Assembly (NCBI GenBank): GCA_048527645.1
Contig: DBGFNI010000084.1
Location: forward strand, 1-10,644
From: HGM12669 sp048527645
GTDB lineage: Bacteria; Bacillota; Clostridia; Oscillospirales; CAG-272
DNA: 10,644 bases
Direction: 5' to 3'
A program made the translations under genes and the position numbers. The notes beneath the pieces were generated by a model. It had not been told where the DNA came from, ran no database searches, and was given only the letters and a program-made list of their open reading frames with translations. This document shows positions 5,635-10,644 of the stretch, one piece after another; within the stretch, counting starts at the first letter, position 1; each line of letters starts with the position of its first letter.

Positions 5635-6216
5635 TTATGACGCATACAATACACGGTAAGACTCCCGTGCACGACGTACCTTCCTGACATATTTTTGTGT
5701 CTCCGCAATGGGCGGCACGCCGTCCCCGCCCCTGGCAAGCCAGCGGTCAACCCGTCCGTGCCCGGCGTTGTACGCCGCTGCCACCGTGTCCCAGTTTCCG
5801 TATTTTTCATATAAGAAAGAGAGATATGCCGCACCGATGCGGATGTTCTCTCCCGCATCAGTGGGAACGCTGCCCGCAGCGGGCTCCATAAGGCGCTCTT
5901 TCAGCCAGACATAAGTGTCCGGCATCAGCTGCATCAGCCCCACAGCACCCTTCGCCGATACCGCCTGCGTATCAAAATTGCTTTCGGCTTTGATCACGGC
6001 ATAGATCATCTCCGACGGCACACAAAATTCCCGGCTGGCAGCGTCCACTTCCTCTTGATATTTCTGCGGATAATACCGCCGCAGTATGGCGCCCGGCAAA
6101 CCGAGCCGCCCCAGCAACAGAATTGCCGCCGCAGCAATCAAAACCGTTTTCCACACCGTTCTCTGCCGCTTGTTCAAGCCGGTTTTGCCTCCTTTGACAC
6201 GCGCGTTGCGGGTCAT
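5635..6216 (-). CDS. Membrane-anchored lytic transglycosylase (SLT-like)
   Basis: The protein has 193 residues from ATG 6216. A basic N-terminus (KGGKTGLNKRQRTVWK) is followed by a membrane helix at about residues 24-45, placing the catalytic domain outside the cell. The soluble lytic transglycosylase motifs are in order: the catalytic Glu78 in IKAESNFD, GLMQLMP (93-99), AAYNAG (147-152) and ETQKYVRKV (172-180). The enzyme cleaves the MurNAc-GlcNAc bond of peptidoglycan to give 1,6-anhydro ends. It starts 4 bases after the coaE stop codon, so it is translationally coupled to it. A GTG at 6228 would overlap coaE by 8 bases and add four residues; the ATG is preferred, though its purine-rich ribosome binding site (GGCGGGG) is rather far upstream. 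The coaE-transglycosylase pair is a familiar order in Clostridia. Confidence 0.9.
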   Translation of the reverse strand: MTRNARVKGGKTGLNKRQRTVWKTVLIAAAAILLLGRLGLPGAILRRYYPQKYQEEVDAASREFCVPSEMIYAVIKAESNFDTQAVSAKGAVGLMQLMPDTYVWLKERLMEPAAGSVPTDAGENIRIGAAYLSFLYEKYGNWDTVAAAYNAGHGRVDRWLARGGDGVPPIAETQKYVRKVRRARESYRVLYAS

Positions 6217-6220
6217 GCAA

Positions 6221-6841
6221 TCACGCACGCCCCGCCTGATTCAGTATCGCCCGCGCAGCAGCAGTTAATTCCTCGCGTGATGTGTTTTTTTCATTGCACA
6301 CCAGCATCTGACAGTGAGAACGGTAAAATGCCTCATCCGGCTGCGCGGCGATTCGGTTCTCCGCACGCACCCGATCCAGCCCGTCCCGCTTCATAATCCG
6401 CTCCGCACGGGTCTGCACGCATGCCAGCACCCCTACCGTCAGATCGCACATCCGGTCCATCCCGCTCTCAAACAGCAGCGGAACATCCAGCACACAGAAG
6501 CGCTGCCCGGCCAACCGCATTTCTTCCAGCCAACCTGCGGTGCGCTCCTGAATATACTTATGCGTGATTGCATTCAGTTTTTCCTGCTTGCACGCTTTTT
6601 GCTCCGCATCCGCCTCACCGAATACCAGATCTGCTAACACCTGCCTCCGTAGCGTACCGTCGCTGTCCAGAATTTGCTCCCCAAATGCCTGCGCCAACTC
6701 CCGAAGCGCCGGCTTCCCCGGTTGTACGACTTCCCGCGCAGTCTGATCCGTGTCCAAAACAGCGGCTCCAAGTGCGGCAAGACAGCGGCATAGTTCGCTT
6801 TTTCCGCTGCCGCTTCCCCCGGTCACCCCGATGATTTTCAT
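6221..6841 (-). CDS. coaE: Dephospho-CoA kinase
   Basis: The protein has 206 residues, typical for CoaE. It catalyses the last step of coenzyme A synthesis, ATP-dependent phosphorylation of the 3'-OH of dephospho-CoA, in the cytoplasm. The N-terminus MKIIGVTGGSGSGKS carries the P-loop (residues 8-15), followed by VLDTDQTARE (Asp30, Asp32), the LDVPLLFESG motif (118-127) and an Arg-rich lid (KRDGLDRVRAENRIAAQ, 151-167). The start overlaps the hisS stop as ATGA (6838-6841). The upstream AAAGG is only about one base from the ATG, so initiation probably depends on ribosomes finishing hisS. Confidence 0.95.
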   Translation of the reverse strand: MKIIGVTGGSGSGKSELCRCLAALGAAVLDTDQTAREVVQPGKPALRELAQAFGEQILDSDGTLRRQVLADLVFGEADAEQKACKQEKLNAITHKYIQERTAGWLEEMRLAGQRFCVLDVPLLFESGMDRMCDLTVGVLACVQTRAERIMKRDGLDRVRAENRIAAQPDEAFYRSHCQMLVCNEKNTSREELTAAARAILNQAGRA

Positions 6842-8205
6842 GCCTTTTCCGCGATCACACGCGCCTGCCGCATCTCTCGCACCCCGTCAAGCAGCATTTG
6901 AGAGACCTGCTCCCGCGGGACACTTACCTGCTCACCGGTTTTCAGTTCCTTCACCGTAACCTTACCGGATGCGATCTCATCCTCACCCAAAAAGATCACG
7001 TAGGGAATATGCAGTTTGTCCGCATAGGTGATTTTCGCCTTGAATTTCTTTTTCTCCGTGTATAGCTGCGTGCGGACTCCCGCGTCACGCAAAGATGTGG
7101 CAAGAGAAATCGCCTCCGTCAAATCCTCCGTCATCGGAATGATCATCACATCGGCAGGGCAGGTCACACATGCATCGTTGAGATATCCCTGCTCGGAAAG
7201 CACATAGAACAGCCGGGTCAGACCGATGGAAATCCCCACACCGGGCAGCGGCTTGTCTGTGTAAAACTCTGCCAGATTGTCATACCGTCCGCCCGAGCAA
7301 ATCGACCCGATCTCCGGGTGATCCAGCATCTGTGTCTCATATACCGTCCCGGTGTAATAATCCAGCCCGCGCGCAATCGTCAGATCGACTGTGTAAGCCT
7401 CTGCGGGAACGCCGAACTGCTCCAGATATGCGATCACCGTCTTCAGCTCTGCCGCGCCCGCGTCAAAGGTTTCGTTCTGCCCTGCCATACGGTCAAGCAT
7501 GCCGAGAATCGCCTGCACATCGCCGTTTTCCGAAAGAAAGGCAAGGATGCGCGCAGCAGTCTCTTCTTCCAAAGACAGATCCTGCACCAGCATTTCCTTG
7601 ATTTTTTCCGCGCCGACCTTGTCCCATTTGTCGATCACCCGCATGACATCGCCGCTTTGCTCCCGCAGACCCAGCATTTCAAAAAAGCCGTTGAGAATTT
7701 TCCGGTTGTTCATCCGGATGCAGAAGCGCCGGAGCCCCAGCGCGGTAAAGGTGCGGTAAATCACAGACGGAATTTCCGCCTCGTTGATGATGTCCAACTT
7801 TCCGTCGCCGATGATGTCAATGTCCGCCTGATAGAATTCACGGAAACGCCCGCGCTGCGTGCGCTCGCCGCGATACACCTTCCCGATCTGAAACCGGCGG
7901 AACGGAAAGGACAGCTCGCCGTAATGCAGCGCAACATATTTTGCCAGCGGCACCGTCAGATCAAAGCGCAGCGCAAGATCGGTGTCCCCCCGCTCAAAGC
8001 GGTAAATTTGTTTCTCCGTTTCCCCGCCGCTTTTGGCAAGCAATATTTCCGCCGCCTCGATAACCGGCGTGTCCAGCGGCGTAAAGCCGTAGAGCGAATA
8101 GGTGCGCCTCAGCGCGTCCATCATCTGTTCCATCTGCAACTGCTTTTTCGGTAAAAGCTCCATCATACCGGAAAGCGTTCTGGGTTGAATCACAGCCATT
8201 TTCAT
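6838..8205 (-). CDS. hisS: Histidyl-tRNA synthetase
   Basis: The protein has 455 residues from the first ATG. This class II synthetase charges tRNA-His. The catalytic core shows motif 2 (FRRFQIGKVYRGERTQRGRF, 102-121), the HisA motif (ARGLDYYTGTVYE, 278-290) and the HisB motif (SGGRYDNL, 304-311). The C-terminal anticodon-binding domain follows from about residue 350 (ADVMIIPM). The N-terminus PRTLSGMMELLP differs from the common PRGTxDILP form and matches a variant I associate with some Clostridia. The start overlaps the sua5 stop as ATGA (8202-8205). An ATG two codons later (8199) has better spacing (8 bases) from AAAGGAG, so true initiation may be there. The usual hisS-aspS pairing is absent; coaE follows instead, with a 4-base overlap. 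Confidence 0.96.
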   Translation of the reverse strand: MKMAVIQPRTLSGMMELLPKKQLQMEQMMDALRRTYSLYGFTPLDTPVIEAAEILLAKSGGETEKQIYRFERGDTDLALRFDLTVPLAKYVALHYGELSFPFRRFQIGKVYRGERTQRGRFREFYQADIDIIGDGKLDIINEAEIPSVIYRTFTALGLRRFCIRMNNRKILNGFFEMLGLREQSGDVMRVIDKWDKVGAEKIKEMLVQDLSLEEETAARILAFLSENGDVQAILGMLDRMAGQNETFDAGAAELKTVIAYLEQFGVPAEAYTVDLTIARGLDYYTGTVYETQMLDHPEIGSICSGGRYDNLAEFYTDKPLPGVGISIGLTRLFYVLSEQGYLNDACVTCPADVMIIPMTEDLTEAISLATSLRDAGVRTQLYTEKKKFKAKITYADKLHIPYVIFLGEDEIASGKVTVKELKTGEQVSVPREQVSQMLLDGVREMRQARVIAEKA

Positions 8206-9272
8206 ATCTCCTTTGTCATGCTAATCTCTGATATCTGTTCCACACAGAAGCCGGCCGCCTTCATCAGCCGGTTGTACACCGCCAAGCCGATTCCCTCCGT
8301 TGTCGGAACCGGCGCGTATATCACATTCACATCCGTTTCATCAAATGTCCGCAGCGCGGCAAACAGCGCGTGCGCCTGGTCGCCCTTCTGCGTCATGCTG
8401 CCCAGACACAGCGTGTTCTCCCCCGCAAGCAGGGGCAAATCCTCTGTGTAGCACAATATGCCCACACCGTGCCGTCCCTTCCGTTCTGCCATCGCAGCGC
8501 ATACCGCGCCGTGCTCCCCCGCCAAAAGAATTACCTGCGCCTTCGGCGCGTAATGCTTATATTTCATGCCGGGTGAGAGCGGCTGAAAGTCGGCTGTCAC
8601 CGGCTCGGTGACAATCCGGTCGATTCTGACATGCTCCTTGCCCACACATGCGCATAACTGCTCGTACGTCACGCCCCCCGGACGCAGCACGCAAACATCC
8701 TCCCCGTCCAGCTTTACAACCGTGGATTCCAATCCGATCTGTGCATCCGGCCCGTCTAAAATAACATCAATGCGCCCGTCCAGATCTTTGATCACATGCC
8801 GCGCCTGCGTGGGCGAGGGATGTCCGGAAAGGTTAGCGGACGGCGCCGCGATCGGCACCCCGGCAAGCGCAATCAGCCTGCGCGCAATCGGGTCTGCCGG
8901 AATGCGCACCGCCACCGTGTCACCCCCACCGGTCACCTCATCCGGGATGCACGCCTTCTTTTTCAAAATCAATGTCAGCGGCCCGGGAGAAAAAACATCC
9001 GTCAGGCGCTCAAACAGCGGCGTCACCTCGCAATATTTCCCGGCATCGCCCGCGTCCGACAGATGGATGATCAGCGGGTTGTCCGAGGGTCGCCCTTTGG
9101 CAGCATAGATTTTCTTTGCCGCCAGCGCATCCAGCGCGTTTCCCCCCAGACCGTACACCGTCTCGGTTGGAAACGCAACCAATCCGCCGCGCAGCAGAAC
9201 CTGCGCCGCATATGACAGTGCTTCCTCGTCCTCCGCCCCACTGACGGGTAATATTTTCGTTTTCATACTCAT
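8202..9272 (-). CDS. sua5: L-threonylcarbamoyladenylate synthase, long Sua5/YwlC type
   Basis: The protein has 356 residues. It makes threonylcarbamoyl-AMP from threonine, bicarbonate and ATP, the first step of the tRNA t6A37 modification; TsaB/D/E finish the transfer. The YrdC/TsaC domain (about 10-205) shows FPTETVYGLG (34-43), the KGRP substrate motif (59-62), PGPLTLIL and SANLSG (145-150). A linker with SPGMKYKHYAPKAQ (233-246) leads into the C-terminal Sua5 domain (to 356), so this is the long form. AAGGA stands about 5 bases before the ATG. Upstream is a 77-base AT-rich gap after prfA, and downstream an ATGA overlap with hisS. Pairing of a t6A gene with release factor 1 is common in Firmicutes (prfA-ywlC region). 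Confidence 0.95.
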   Translation of the reverse strand: MSMKTKILPVSGAEDEEALSYAAQVLLRGGLVAFPTETVYGLGGNALDALAAKKIYAAKGRPSDNPLIIHLSDAGDAGKYCEVTPLFERLTDVFSPGPLTLILKKKACIPDEVTGGGDTVAVRIPADPIARRLIALAGVPIAAPSANLSGHPSPTQARHVIKDLDGRIDVILDGPDAQIGLESTVVKLDGEDVCVLRPGGVTYEQLCACVGKEHVRIDRIVTEPVTADFQPLSPGMKYKHYAPKAQVILLAGEHGAVCAAMAERKGRHGVGILCYTEDLPLLAGENTLCLGSMTQKGDQAHALFAALRTFDETDVNVIYAPVPTTEGIGLAVYNRLMKAAGFCVEQISEISMTKEI

Positions 9273-9349
9273 TTTGTTCCTTATATGTAATTGCTATATC
9301 ATATATATATCATACAATTGTTGTCCGACAGAAGCCGCACGCATCCGGC
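9273..9349 (-). promoter_or_regulatory. AT-rich spacer between prfA and sua5, possible internal promoter
   Basis: This 77-base gap stands out as AT-rich within the GC-rich block. It contains a direct repeat of ATATCAT (9296-9302, 9307-9313) in an alternating AT stretch, giving TATGAT/GATATA-like -10 candidates on the minus strand but no clear -35. A weak stem (AGCCG with CGGCT) follows the prfA stop without a T-tract. It may let sua5-hisS-coaE be transcribed partly on their own. Confidence 0.3.
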
Positions 9350-10420
9350 TCACGCCTCTTCCCCGTCGCGCAGTGCCTCCTGCGCCGCGTGCTCCTTCAG
9401 CGCCGAAATCACACTGTCCATTTCCCCGTTCAGAAAGCTTTCCAGCTGATGTAACGTCAGCCCGATCCGGTGATCGGTCACACGGCTCTGCGGATAATTG
9501 TAGGTGCGGATCCGCTCACTGCGATCCCCCGTTCCCACCTGTCCGCGCCGCGTCGCCGAGATTTGCGCCTCCTGCTCTCTTTTCTTGCTGTCATACAGTC
9601 TTGCACGAAGCAGCTTTAACGCCTTGTCGCGATTTTTAAACTGGCTCCGCTCCTCCTGACACTCCGCAACGGTTCCCGTCGGGAGATGAATCAGCCGCAC
9701 CGCACTGTCCGTCTTGTTGATATGCTGACCGCCCGCGCCGGAGCTGCGGTAGGTCTCCATTTTGATGTCCGCGGGATTGATTTCCACCTCAACCTCGCGT
9801 ACCTGCGGCAGCACCGCCACCGTCGCCGTCGAGGTTTGAATACGCCCCTGGCTCTCCGTAAGCGGCACGCGCTGCACCCGGTGCACACCGCTCTCAAATT
9901 TCATGCAGGCATATACATCCGCGCCGGACAGCGTAAAGGAAAGATAGCGATAGCCGCCCAGCTCCGTTTCGTTGGTATCCATCAGCTCCAGCTTCCAGCC
10001 CTTTTTGTCCGCGTACATTTTGTACATCCGAAACAGCACTGCACAAAACAGCGCCGCTTCCTCGCCGCCCGCCCCCGCGCGGATTTCAATGATCACATCA
10101 CGCTCGTCGTCCGGGTCTGACGGTGTCAGCAGCAGCTGAATCTCCTGCTCCATCGCCGCCAACTGTTCGCGCAGCACCCGGCTCTCCTCCCGGGCAATCT
10201 GCCGCATTTCGGCGTCTTCATCCTGCGCAAGCTCCTCTGCTTGCTGCAACTGCCGTTCCAGCTGTTGATACGCCCCGTGCTTTTCCGCCAGCGGAGCGAG
10301 CTTGTGGTATTCCCGGATACAGTCCCGGTATTTTTCACTGTCTCCCAGCACTTCAGGCGTGCTGAGCTGCTGCTCCAGTGCGGCATAGCGTGCCGCGGCA
10401 TCCTGTAATGCTTCAATCAT
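9350..10420 (-). CDS. prfA: Peptide chain release factor 1
   Basis: The protein has 356 residues, normal for RF1. It recognises UAA and UAG in the ribosomal A site and triggers peptide release. The N-terminal coiled part (1-100) is followed by the stop-codon recognition domain with RVPLTESQGRIQTST; the PxT element here is Pro-Leu-Thr (186-188), which marks it as RF1 rather than RF2. The catalytic GGQ sits at 230-232 in SSGAGGQHINKTDSA. Residue 195 is Gln (GRIQTS), where many RF1 proteins have His. AAAGGAG stands 7 bases before ATG 10420. The start overlaps the DUF951 stop by 4 bases (ATGA). The GGQ methyltransferase gene prmC is not between prfA and sua5; it may lie upstream of the window. 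Confidence 0.97.
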   Translation of the reverse strand: MIEALQDAAARYAALEQQLSTPEVLGDSEKYRDCIREYHKLAPLAEKHGAYQQLERQLQQAEELAQDEDAEMRQIAREESRVLREQLAAMEQEIQLLLTPSDPDDERDVIIEIRAGAGGEEAALFCAVLFRMYKMYADKKGWKLELMDTNETELGGYRYLSFTLSGADVYACMKFESGVHRVQRVPLTESQGRIQTSTATVAVLPQVREVEVEINPADIKMETYRSSGAGGQHINKTDSAVRLIHLPTGTVAECQEERSQFKNRDKALKLLRARLYDSKKREQEAQISATRRGQVGTGDRSERIRTYNYPQSRVTDHRIGLTLHQLESFLNGEMDSVISALKEHAAQEALRDGEEA

Positions 10421-10638
10421 CCGTCTTCTCCTTTATCCTGCACAGCCAAATCCGGCAAAATCTTTTTCACCGCGCGCTCAAAGCGCACACGGCTCACAAG
10501 CATTTCCCGTCCGCAGCCGCTGCAGCGCGCCTTAACGTCCGCCCCGGCGCGAAGCACAAGGAAAACCGATGCGCCGCAGGGATGCTTTTTTTTCATCTGC
10601 ACCCGCGTGCCCGCGGCAAGCGGTAAAATCTTTTCCAT
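10417..10638 (-). CDS. DUF951-family small protein
   Basis: The protein has 73 residues from the ATG at 10638, but only six bases remain before the window edge and the frame is still open, so the true start could lie outside. It matches the DUF951 layout: a short N-terminus, MKKKHPCG (15-22), a strand VLRAGADVKARC, then CSGCGR (39-44), a basic segment and RFERAVKKI. Cys21, Cys39 and Cys42 are candidate metal ligands. DUF951 proteins are small, widespread in Firmicutes and of unknown function. The stop codon overlaps the prfA start by 4 bases, so the two are translationally coupled. Confidence 0.85.
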   Translation of the reverse strand: MEKILPLAAGTRVQMKKKHPCGASVFLVLRAGADVKARCSGCGREMLVSRVRFERAVKKILPDLAVQDKGEDG

Positions 10639-10644
10639 GTGTGT

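Noticed and set aside
7318..8154. 278-codon plus-strand open frame opposite hisS
   Set aside because: It is an antisense shadow; hisS motifs on the other strand are complete.

Overview
The window looks like a chromosomal segment of a Gram-positive, anaerobic Clostridia-type bacterium (Firmicutes). An Oscillospirales-like gut lineage is my best guess. The reasons are AGGAGG-type ribosome binding sites, simple hairpin plus T-tract terminators, a DUF951 gene, a long-form Sua5/YwlC and a HisS of the 'PRTLSGMMELLP' variety. This placement is inferred from the reading alone.

The window has two parts of clearly different character. Positions 1 to about 2300 are AT-rich and gene-poor, with small, poorly known genes: the 3' end of a MerR-type regulator with its terminator; a compact multi-hairpin repeat (305-406); a ribbon-helix-helix (RHH) gene on the minus strand broken by a one-base deletion (480-637); a divergent small zinc-ribbon membrane protein (729-1016); and a membrane-anchored protein of unknown function (1458-1997). 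The RHH gene and the zinc-ribbon gene share a 91-bp intergenic region holding overlapping divergent -35-like sequences and a perfect 10-bp tandem repeat, a good candidate RHH operator. Long gene-free stretches (1017-1387, 1998-2465) hold several strong hairpins.

A single gene at 2466-3827 then encodes a membrane-anchored protein that joins a phospholipase-D-like domain with no recognisable HKD motif to a DUF218/YdcF-like domain. It is the most unusual protein here. It converges on the next block across a bidirectional terminator (4078-4113).

From 4160 to the right edge the window is GC-rich, densely packed and read entirely on the minus strand. In transcription order the genes are DUF951, prfA (release factor 1), sua5 (t6A synthesis), hisS (histidyl-tRNA synthetase), coaE (dephospho-CoA kinase), a lytic transglycosylase, and an M18 aminopeptidase. 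Four-base ATGA overlaps (DUF951/prfA, sua5/hisS, hisS/coaE) and the tight coaE/transglycosylase junction indicate translational coupling. The theme is translation termination, tRNA modification and charging, with coenzyme A and cell-wall genes attached. An AT-rich 77-bp spacer between prfA and sua5 is the only place in the block where a new promoter looks likely.

The best candidates for something undescribed are the RHH / structured-repeat / zinc-ribbon cluster on the left and the PLD-like/DUF218 fusion in the middle. The right-hand block is ordinary housekeeping.
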